DNA from: JANNRW01 sp031401815
GTDB taxonomy: Bacteria > Desulfobacterota > Desulfuromonadia > Geobacterales > DSM-12255
DNA length: 8,077 nt
Assembly: GCA_031401815.1 (NCBI GenBank)
Contig: JANNRW010000168.1
Coordinates: 1-8,077, forward strand
Direction of reading: 5' to 3'
The notes under the pieces were generated by a model. That model made no database searches, was not told the DNA's origin, and was given only the letters and a program-made list of their open reading frames with translations. Both the position numbers and the translations under genes were made by a program. Below, one piece after another: positions 1-6,003 of the stretch. Position 1 is the first letter of the stretch. Each line of letters begins with the position of its first letter.

Positions 1-6
1 TGCAAA

Positions 7-37
7 AAACTAACCGGACACCACTGGTTTTTTGTTA
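7..37. terminator. Weak, possibly bidirectional terminator after moeA
   Basis: AACC at 12-15 pairs with GGTT at 26-29, with one further G-C pair across a bulged T. Six T's (28-33) follow on the plus strand. On the minus strand the same hairpin is followed by AG and then six T's (complement of 4-9). It begins about 30 nt past the moeA stop codon, where a unit ending with moeA would be expected to terminate. The stem is short, so the call is tentative. T tracts on both sides would suit a convergent gene beyond the left edge. Confidence 0.4.
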
Positions 38-65
38 CTTTATCCTCTCTCTTTTAGGATGAGCC

Positions 66-1289
66 TTATAAATCATCTCTCCCCATCAAGGCCGAGTCGT
101 GCAGAAAATGGAAATCTATCTCTTCACCTGCCTGAAAAACAGTCCTTTCTGCCGGTAATAGCGCAATTGCGTCAGCATTAACAAGTGTGCGCTGTAGCCC
201 TGTCTGTTGATTCCCTGCTGAGTGGACTTTAAAAATGTTGCCTTCCCTTGCTACCTTGATCCTCAAGAGTGACGCTTTCCCCTCTTTTTTATGCACTTCT
301 TCAAGAAGCATCCCTTTGAAGAGCGGTCTGAATACCCCTTTATAACCCATCATTTTTAAAAGAGCAGGTCTTACAAACTCCTCAAACATCAGCATGGATG
401 AGACCGGATTCCCCGGGAGCGAGAACACCGGCTTATCACCCTTCATCCCGAAAGCAGTGGGGCCGCCCGGTTTCAACGATATTTTCCAGAATATCTGCTC
501 AACCCCGGCTTTGCCCAGCACTTCCCTGACAAGGTCTCTTTCACCTGCTGAAACGCCTGCTGTGGTTACCAGAACATCAGCCCGAAGTCCTGAAGCAATC
601 TTTTCCTGAAGACTCTCCTCGTTGTCCCTGGCAATGCCGAGCAGTACCGGTTCACCACCAGCTTCCATAACAGCGGCTGCAAGAGCAGGAGCATTACTGT
701 TGATTATCTTCCCATTAATCGGCTCTGTTCCAGGTTCGATCAATTCGTCCCCGGTTGACAATATGGCTACTTTTACGCGCCGGTAGACCGGTAAAGCTGT
801 AATTCCGGCTGCTGCAAGCATATTTATGTCAGCCGGTCTTATCACTGATCCGGCAGTAACTACCGGTTCACCGGATCGGATATCTTCACCCTTGTTGCGG
901 ATGTGCGCCCCGGCTTTGACATTGCCGGGGACAGTAATTTCTGTACAGCTTTCAGCAAGTATTTCTTCAAAAGGGATGACAGCATCGCAGTCAGAGGGGA
1001 TTGGCGCTCCGGTCATGATCCTCACTGCTGATTGAGGCGGAACTGATTCATCACGACTGCCGCCAGCCATTACGGTGCCTACAACAGAAAGAGGGGTATT
1101 TTCACGGCACTCGGATGCCCTGACAGCATAACCATCCATGGCAGAGTTATCATACTGAGGAAGATCCCACCTGGCATTGACAGATGAGGATACAACCCTG
1201 CCGGTTGCCGAGAGCAGCGGTACCTCTTCAGAGGGTAATAGCTTTACTGCATCAAGGATTAATCTGCGTGACTCTACAACTGATGGCAT
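66..1289 (-). CDS. moeA: Molybdopterin molybdotransferase MoeA
   Basis: The 407-residue product is a normal-length MoeA. MoeA inserts molybdate into adenylylated molybdopterin to form molybdenum cofactor in the cytoplasm. Visible family landmarks are: the N-terminal YDNSAMDGYAVRAS block (47-59), MTGAPIPSDCDAV (92-104), the RNKGEDI motif (131-137), LSTGDEL opening the MogA-like MPT-binding domain (177-183), GVSAGERD (245-252), KPGGPTAFG (273-281) and SLPGNPVSS (290-298). A C-terminal beta-barrel (MoeA domain IV) follows from about 325. The ATG at 1289 has a good AGGAG Shine-Dalgarno six bases upstream. The gene starts 36 bases after the deacetylase-like gene and is probably last in the ettA unit. 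One oddity is that the loop usually written KPGKP is KPGGP here. No other molybdopterin genes are in view, so the neighbours do not illuminate its role. Identification is firm. Confidence 0.96.
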   Translation of the reverse strand: MPSVVESRRLILDAVKLLPSEEVPLLSATGRVVSSSVNARWDLPQYDNSAMDGYAVRASECRENTPLSVVGTVMAGGSRDESVPPQSAVRIMTGAPIPSDCDAVIPFEEILAESCTEITVPGNVKAGAHIRNKGEDIRSGEPVVTAGSVIRPADINMLAAAGITALPVYRRVKVAILSTGDELIEPGTEPINGKIINSNAPALAAAVMEAGGEPVLLGIARDNEESLQEKIASGLRADVLVTTAGVSAGERDLVREVLGKAGVEQIFWKISLKPGGPTAFGMKGDKPVFSLPGNPVSSMLMFEEFVRPALLKMMGYKGVFRPLFKGMLLEEVHKKEGKASLLRIKVAREGNIFKVHSAGNQQTGLQRTLVNADAIALLPAERTVFQAGEEIDFHFLHDSALMGRDDL

Positions 1290-1325
1290 CTGTAACTCCT
1301 GAAAGGATTTGGGAGCAGCTGTTTT

Positions 1326-2255
1326 TTATCTGACGATCCGTGAAGCTGCAACGAAAGTGATACCGCTTTTTTGCATTTCAGGCATCATCTCCTGTAGCGC
1401 CTTGATTGTTTCAGGGTGCGGATGACAGATTGCAATGACTCCTGCTCGCCTTTTAGCCATTTTTGCAGCTTCAGCAAGCTGGATCTTTATTGCGGCAACA
1501 TCCTGCTCATTATCCAGAAAGATATTTCTTGAACCGGCTGCAACACCCATTTTAAGTGCAAGTGAATAACCAACTGATTTAGGGGTTGTCCTGCTGTCTA
1601 TAAAAAAAAGCTGCTTTTCTTTTAAAATGGTGACAACCGGCAGCATCTTCTCTTCATGCTCGGTAAATCTTGAACCCATATGGTTATTGGCACCAACTAC
1701 ATACGGAACAGTCTGTAGATAGTTTTTTACCTGATTTAATATTTCGTCCGCTCCATACACCATGAACAGTCCGTTTTTCTCAAGTCTCTGCTCAGGGTAG
1801 CCCTGTGGCTCCATCGGGATATGCAGCATTACCTCCATACCTTTAGCATGAGCAGCTTCAGCAACCTCTCTTGATTTGGCAAGACCTGGAATGATCGAGA
1901 AGGTGAGGGGGATATTGATTGCAAGGAGTGATCTGGCCTCCTGTAGTGAACTCCCCATATCATCGACTACTATGGCAATAGTTCCGGCAAGAGCTGCTCT
2001 CCGGCTTTTACTCTCAGGAATATTAAGCGCGGAAGTATATATTTTCTGCTCATATCCGACAGTTTCTCTGGGTGGCATCCGGTTAGTTTCACTTTGAACC
2101 GGTTCTGTCTTTGCAGAGCGAAGGAAGCGACCTTTAAGGTTTTCCAGGAGGAAGAAAACCCCGGCTATCAGGATCAGGACAATTATGACCCGACCCCATC
2201 TCTTCTTGGTTTCCAGGCGACGAGGGTGTGTAAATATGTTTTTCCTTTTTGCCAT
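1326..2255 (-). CDS. Divergent polysaccharide deacetylase family protein (YibQ/COG2861-like)
   Basis: The 309-residue product has a basic N-terminus and one hydrophobic segment at about 23-37, followed by a polar linker to about 85. This predicts an inner-membrane anchor with the domain outside the cytoplasm. The rest is a NodB-like deacetylase fold of the divergent type: IVVDDMG (95-101, replacing the usual TFDDG), MLHIPMEPQG (143-152), GANNHMGSRFT (188-198), FFIDSRTTP (217-225) and AICHPHPETI (275-284). Putative metal or catalytic residues are D98/D99, H145, H192, D220 and H278/H280. Members of this family lack an established substrate; an envelope or peptidoglycan-related role is inferred from fold and location only. 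The ATG at 2255 has GAGAGG five bases upstream, and this Shine-Dalgarno overlaps the ettA stop codon (TAGAGAGG), implying coupled translation with ettA. Confidence 0.88.
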   Translation of the reverse strand: MAKRKNIFTHPRRLETKKRWGRVIIVLILIAGVFFLLENLKGRFLRSAKTEPVQSETNRMPPRETVGYEQKIYTSALNIPESKSRRAALAGTIAIVVDDMGSSLQEARSLLAINIPLTFSIIPGLAKSREVAEAAHAKGMEVMLHIPMEPQGYPEQRLEKNGLFMVYGADEILNQVKNYLQTVPYVVGANNHMGSRFTEHEEKMLPVVTILKEKQLFFIDSRTTPKSVGYSLALKMGVAAGSRNIFLDNEQDVAAIKIQLAEAAKMAKRRAGVIAICHPHPETIKALQEMMPEMQKSGITFVAASRIVR

Positions 2256-2265
2256 GTAAACCTCT

Positions 2266-3948
2266 CTAACGAGTCAGCGAGCGATATCTGATCCTGTGTG
2301 GCTGATCAGCAGCGGCACCAAGTCGTTTTTTACGATCTTCTTCGTATTCGGAAAAATTACCTTCAAACCAGACTGTAGAACTCTCCCCTTCAAATGCGAG
2401 AATATGAGTTGCTATACGATCCAGAAACCAGCGATCATGACTGATTACCACAGCGCAACCGGTAAAATTCTCCAATGCCTCTTCCAGTGCACGCAAAGTA
2501 TTTACATCCAGATCATTGGTCGGTTCATCCAGAAGAATGACATTGGCTCCTTCTTTCAGAACTTTTGCCAGATGTACCCGGTTCCTCTCTCCGCCTGAGA
2601 GCATGCCGACTTTTTTCTGTTGATCTGCACCTGAAAAATTGAATCGTGAAACATATGCCCTTGAATTCAGATTAAGTTTTCCCATCTGCAAGGTTTCAGC
2701 TCCACCCGAGATCTCCTCCCAGATATTTTTCAATGGATCCAGAGTGTCACGGCTCTGATCGACATAGGCGATTGTTACTGAATCGCCAATTTTGAAGCTG
2801 CCGCTATCAGGAGTTTCCTGGCCGGTGATCATTCTGAAAAGAGTTGTCTTGCCTGCCCCGTTAGGGCCGATGACACCGACAATCCCCCCTTTGGGCAGCC
2901 GGAATTCCAGTGATTCAAACAGCAGCCGGTCGCCAAACGATTTGGAAACTTTTTCTGCTTCAATAACCAGATCGCCAAGTCTTGCTCCTGAAGGGATATA
3001 TATCTCAAGGTCACGGGCATGTTTTTCTGTTTCCCTGGAAAGAAGTTCATCATATGCCTTTACGCGAGCCTGTGATTTTGCATGACGCCCCTTCGGAGAC
3101 ATTCTGATCCATTCAAGCTCGCGCTGAAGAGTCTTCTGGCGATCACTCTCCTGTTTCTCTTCGTTGGCCAGCCGATTTTGCTTCTGTTCGAGCCAGGAAG
3201 AGTAGTTGCCCTTCGAGGGGATACCTTCGCCACGATCCAGCTCAAGAATCCATCCGGCAACATTGTCCAGGAAATAACGATCATGGGTAACAGCAATAAC
3301 GGTACCTTCATAGCGTTGCAGATGCTGCTCAAGCCAGGCTACAGTCTCTGCATCCAGATGATTGGTCGGCTCATCCAGAAGGAGGATATCGGGCTTTTGC
3401 AGCAGCAAGCGACAAAGCGCAACTCGTCTCTTTTCACCACCGGAAAGAACTTTTACTGAAGTATCCCCCTCAGGACAACGGAGAGCATCCATCGCCATCT
3501 CAAGGCGAGAATCAAGATCCCAGGCATCAAGGTGGTCAAGTTTCTCCTGCACGAGAGCCTGACGATCACAAAGCTTCTCCATTTCACTGTCAGACATCGG
3601 CTCGGCAAATCTGGCGTTTATATCATTAAATTCATTCACCAGATCAACAGTCTGTTGAACCCCTTCTTCAACAATCTGTCTGACTGTTTTTGTTTCGTCT
3701 AGTTTCGGTTCCTGCTCAAGAAAACCGACAGTATATCCGGCAGAGAGCACAGCTTTTCCGTTGTATTCGGAGTCCACACCCGCCATTATTCTGAGCAGGG
3801 AGCTCTTGCCCGAACCGTTAAGACCCAGAACACCGATTTTGGCTCCATAGAAATAAGAGAGGGAAATATCTTTTATGACCGGCTTCTTATCGTAAAACTT
3901 TGAAACTCTCATCATCGAATAGATGATTTTATTCGGATCTATACTCAT
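2266..3948 (-). CDS. ettA: Energy-dependent translational throttle protein EttA (ABC-F)
   Basis: The 560-residue product has two ATP-binding cassettes and no membrane segments, as in ABC-F factors. EttA binds the ribosomal E site next to P-site tRNA and gates the first elongation steps according to ATP/ADP level. Cassette 1 has Walker A GLNGSGKS (42-49), signature LSGGEKRR (168-175), LLLDEPTNHLD (189-199, catalytic E193) and switch H222. Cassette 2 has GPNGAGKT (361-368), LSGGERNR (450-457), LLDEPTNDLD (472-481, E475) and H504. A charged linker at about 245-305 matches the P-site tRNA interaction motif. The opening YSMMRVSKFYDKKPVIKDIS and a length near the 555 of E. coli EttA favour EttA over Uup or drug-resistance ABC-F proteins. 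The only AAGGAG upstream lies 13 bases from the ATG, a long spacing. An in-frame TAA just upstream excludes a much longer start. The gene follows an intrinsic terminator, so it heads a new unit. Confidence 0.95.
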   Translation of the reverse strand: MSIDPNKIIYSMMRVSKFYDKKPVIKDISLSYFYGAKIGVLGLNGSGKSSLLRIMAGVDSEYNGKAVLSAGYTVGFLEQEPKLDETKTVRQIVEEGVQQTVDLVNEFNDINARFAEPMSDSEMEKLCDRQALVQEKLDHLDAWDLDSRLEMAMDALRCPEGDTSVKVLSGGEKRRVALCRLLLQKPDILLLDEPTNHLDAETVAWLEQHLQRYEGTVIAVTHDRYFLDNVAGWILELDRGEGIPSKGNYSSWLEQKQNRLANEEKQESDRQKTLQRELEWIRMSPKGRHAKSQARVKAYDELLSRETEKHARDLEIYIPSGARLGDLVIEAEKVSKSFGDRLLFESLEFRLPKGGIVGVIGPNGAGKTTLFRMITGQETPDSGSFKIGDSVTIAYVDQSRDTLDPLKNIWEEISGGAETLQMGKLNLNSRAYVSRFNFSGADQQKKVGMLSGGERNRVHLAKVLKEGANVILLDEPTNDLDVNTLRALEEALENFTGCAVVISHDRWFLDRIATHILAFEGESSTVWFEGNFSEYEEDRKKRLGAAADQPHRIRYRSLTR

Positions 3949-3977
3949 GATTTATGACTGGCTCCTTGATTGATATT

Positions 3978-4007
3978 AAAAAAGGGGCAGCCAACAGCCG
4001 CCCCTTT
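3978..4007 (-). terminator. Intrinsic terminator ending the biotin/oxidoreductase unit
   Basis: Read on the minus strand, AAAGGGGCGGC and GCTGCCCCTTT form an 11-bp stem with one G-U pair around a 5-base loop (TGTTG), and the T run has six T's in all. It starts 24 bases past the stop codon of the oxidoreductase gene and ends 29 bases before ettA. On the plus strand the tail is only TTTAA, so it should act on leftward transcription only. Confidence 0.9.
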
Positions 4008-4031
4008 AAGGGTTAACACAAAAGCAATAAA

Positions 4032-4898
4032 CTATTTTCGCAATACCTTGATAACAGCAGAAAAATCCTCTTCACCTCTGCCATCTCTGTCCGCCTGTTC
4101 GTATAATTTGCATGCACAGGTGGCACCAGGGAGATCCAGGCCAAGTTTATGTGCCTGTTCCAGAACAAGCTCCAACTGCTCATGTACATATTTAAGAGCA
4201 AGGTTGCGGGTAAAGTCGCCGCGCGCCATTGTACGCCCTTTCGAGTGGAACAGAGGTGATGCGACACCACCTGAATCAAGCACTTCAAGTATCTTGTCCG
4301 CAGAAAACCCCATCTTCTCGCCGAAAACAAGCCCCTCAGCCAGAGCCTGCAGCAGTTCAGCCTGAACCAGATTAACAATGAATTTCATGCGGGTGCCATC
4401 CCCGACAGCGCCGACATGAATAATATTTAGCCCGAAAAAGGAAAAGAGCTCTCGGCAGCGACCAATCAAAGCGGAGTCACCTCCGGCAAGGATAGTTAAG
4501 AGACCGTTTGCAGCATGCTCTTTTGATCCCCAGACAGGTGCATCCAGGAAGAGAACATTATGTTTGACTGCTTCATCGGCTATCTCAAGAGTGCTCTCAA
4601 GTGAATGAGTCCCCATATCTACAAGGATTGTTCCTGGGTCAATACCGGCGAAAAGCCCGTTTGCCCCGTAAATATCCGGTTTCAAACGCTCTTTTTCAGG
4701 TCGGATATGAAGAACAAGATCTCTACCTCTTGCGGCTTCCTTTGGAGTCGGGGCTATTTTGGCACCGTGCAGTGCCAACTCTTTTGCAGCTGCTGTATCT
4801 GAATCATAGACAGTCAGTTCGTAATCGCCTTTCAAGAGATTGGCAGCCATGTATCTACCGACTGTGCCAAGACCCAGAAAACCTATTTTTTTCAGCAT
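4032..4898 (-). CDS. NAD(P)-dependent beta-hydroxyacid dehydrogenase, GLYR/3-hydroxyisobutyrate dehydrogenase family
   Basis: The 288-residue product has the full two-domain layout of this family. It opens with an N-terminal Rossmann fold carrying GFLGLGTVG (glycines 9, 11 and 14). The substrate motif is DAPVWGSKEHAANG (119-132), and the catalytic-lysine segment GDGTRMKFIVNLV (166-178) carries K172 and N176. An all-helical C-terminal domain ends in EEDFSAVIKVL. The C-terminal blocks look like the glyoxylate/succinic semialdehyde reductase (GLYR) branch known from Geobacter more than classical HibD. The end of beta-2 reads VYDSD, where NADPH enzymes often have an N-R pair, so NAD preference is possible but inferred. 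Position 123 is Trp where family members usually have Ser, in the substrate pocket, so the substrate is uncertain. AGGGGGT lies five bases before the ATG. The gene sits 61 bases after bioC and is the last in the unit before the terminator. A role in biotin synthesis is not established. Confidence 0.87.
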   Translation of the reverse strand: MLKKIGFLGLGTVGRYMAANLLKGDYELTVYDSDTAAAKELALHGAKIAPTPKEAARGRDLVLHIRPEKERLKPDIYGANGLFAGIDPGTILVDMGTHSLESTLEIADEAVKHNVLFLDAPVWGSKEHAANGLLTILAGGDSALIGRCRELFSFFGLNIIHVGAVGDGTRMKFIVNLVQAELLQALAEGLVFGEKMGFSADKILEVLDSGGVASPLFHSKGRTMARGDFTRNLALKYVHEQLELVLEQAHKLGLDLPGATCACKLYEQADRDGRGEEDFSAVIKVLRK

Positions 4899-4959
4899 TT
4901 CAGACCCCCTGTTTTATGTATTGATGCCATATATGGATCAAGATGAAAAACTGTCATTA

Positions 4960-6003
4960 CTATACAGAATTGAGCAAAGAATGCAACATTACAAAGGCTG
5001 GAGGGTCAGAGGGTCGGAAGGTCTGATGACTGGAAAAACCTCTGATCTTCCAACCCTCTGACCCTCCGACCTTCCGACCCTCCGACCTTCCGACCCTCCG
5101 ACCTTCCGACCCTCCGACCTTCCGACCCTCTGACCCTCTGACCCTCCGGTCTTCCGACCCTCTGACCCTCTGACCCTCCGGTCTTCCGACCTTCGGTTTC
5201 CTCCCTTTACAGTAGAGAACCTGATATGTTGCAGGTATGGAGTTGTTTGCACCAAAATCTGCCTGGTAATTATCTATCATTCTGTTCAATATCATTCGTC
5301 CGGATAACCCTCTTCCGGGAGTTATCGAAGCATTGCCAGCCCCGATGCTTTTCAGTGAGCGCATTAACTCCTGAACGCTGGAGTGCAGTTCCATTTCCAG
5401 TTGGCTTGTTACGGAGCAATCCCTGAATCCGGCATCAATAAGTGAGGTCAATACCTCTTCTTCATTTGCAAAATAATGGGTTCTATCCTGAATATCTGCA
5501 TCAAGTGATGCAAGAGCTTTCTTGTATGAGCACTTTAATTCATAAAGAGTTTCTTTGCCGAAAAGAGCAAAACTGAAACCACCACCCGGTTCAAGAACAC
5601 GCCAGACTTCTTTAAATGCAGCCTGAAATGGATAGAGCCATTGATAGGTAGATGTGGATACAACCAGTGAGAAAGTGTCATTTATAAATGGAAGGGCTTC
5701 TCCGTCTCCACAGACTAATACAAGGTTTTTACATCCCGAAAGTTGCTGCAATGCTTTTTTTGCCATCCCCGGAGCCAGATCAAGTCCGGCAATCTGCGCA
5801 GCTGGATATTTGCAATTCAGGGCATCAAGCAGTCTGCCGGTACCGGAACCTACATCAAGAATGGAGTCTGGTTTCCTGGTTTCGCGCAAACAGATATCCA
5901 TAAAGTGGTTGAGCACTCTTTTCTGAACCCGTGACTGAGAGTCGTATATCTCCGCCTGTCTGCTGAAAGAGTTTTTAACTCTTGATCTGTTAATGTCTGA
6001 CAT
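4960..6003 (-). CDS. bioC: Malonyl-ACP O-methyltransferase BioC with a repeat-encoded C-terminal extension
   Basis: BioC uses S-adenosylmethionine to methylate the free carboxyl of malonyl-ACP, disguising it so the fatty-acid cycle can build pimeloyl-ACP methyl ester. Residues 1 to about 268 are an ordinary BioC: an N-terminal segment with RVKNSFSRQAEIYDS (8-22), SAM motif I ILDVGSGTGRL (48-58), GLDLAPGM (73-80), GDGEALPF (99-106) and the BioC-type LKSIGAGNA (217-225). E. coli BioC is about 251 residues and family members end near the ATYQVLYCKG equivalent seen at 258-267. This protein runs on to 347. Residues 271-321 are octapeptide repeats (GRSEGRKV-like, rich in Arg, Gly and Ser) encoded by the 8-bp array, and 327-335 come from an inverted piece of it. 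The native stop appears to be lost. The ATG lies inside the end of bioH (14-base overlap), so translation is probably coupled. The tail may be disordered or cleaved, and the core should still be active. Confidence 0.93.
   Translation of the reverse strand: MSDINRSRVKNSFSRQAEIYDSQSRVQKRVLNHFMDICLRETRKPDSILDVGSGTGRLLDALNCKYPAAQIAGLDLAPGMAKKALQQLSGCKNLVLVCGDGEALPFINDTFSLVVSTSTYQWLYPFQAAFKEVWRVLEPGGGFSFALFGKETLYELKCSYKKALASLDADIQDRTHYFANEEEVLTSLIDAGFRDCSVTSQLEMELHSSVQELMRSLKSIGAGNASITPGRGLSGRMILNRMIDNYQADFGANNSIPATYQVLYCKGRKPKVGRPEGQRVRGSEDRRVRGSEGRKVGGSEGRRVGRSEGRKVGGSEGWKIRGFSSHQTFRPSDPPAFVMLHSLLNSV
5000..5067. repeat. Imperfect inverted repeat formed by flipped array units
   Basis: Arms 5000-5025 and 5042-5067 are complementary at 23 of 26 positions, with 17 of 18 in the outer part, around a 16-base loop (5026-5041). 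The left arm consists of three array units in inverted orientation: AGGGTCAG, AGGGTCGG and AAGGTCTG. A long hairpin is therefore possible in the bioC mRNA near its 3' end. No T run follows on the minus strand, so it is not a typical intrinsic terminator. It could still stabilise mRNA or pause polymerase, which is inference. Confidence 0.8.
5042..5193. repeat. Tandem array of 19 8-bp units within the 3' end of bioC
   Basis: In plus-strand phase, 19 consecutive octamers fit CYGACCYT with few exceptions. Variants are CCGACCCT, CCGACCTT, CTGACCCT and CCGGTCTT, with degenerate units CTGATCTT and CCAACCCT at the left end. There is second-order structure. Four copies of the 16-mer CCGACCTTCCGACCCT occupy 5066-5129. 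A 32-bp block, 5122-5153, is repeated exactly at 5154-5185. The minus (mRNA) strand is purine-rich (GGAAGGTCGGAGGGTC). No unit creates a stop codon in any minus frame, whereas CTGACCCT carries TGA on the plus strand. The array lies directly after the conserved BioC core. There are no spacers, so this is not CRISPR. Confidence 0.95.

Noticed and set aside
3082..3459. Plus-strand open frame of 125 codons opposite ettA
   Set aside because: It lies wholly within a strongly conserved ABC-F coding region on the other strand, with no recognisable domain or ribosome binding site.
2266..3948. ABC transporter ATPase or Uup
   Set aside because: Two fused cassettes without membrane segments, a tRNA-contact type linker, the EttA-like N-terminus and the lack of a Uup C-terminal coiled coil indicate EttA.
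3970..4365. Plus-strand open frame of 131 codons opposite the dehydrogenase gene
   Set aside because: It overlaps the intrinsic terminator and an intact, well-recognised gene; its product is low-complexity and Cys/Ser-rich with no family resemblance.
5000..5067. Intrinsic terminator between bioC and the dehydrogenase gene
   Set aside because: The hairpin lies inside the bioC coding sequence and lacks a T run on the minus strand; a clear terminator exists after the dehydrogenase gene.
5000..5193. CRISPR array
   Set aside because: The repeat unit is 8 bp and contiguous, with no unique spacers and no cas genes nearby.
4989..5255. Separate small gene encoding RVGRSEG repeats on the minus strand
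   Set aside because: It is the second frame of the same array inside bioC. Its open frame is explained by the stop-free 8-bp unit, and its non-repeat N-terminus is out-of-frame bioC.
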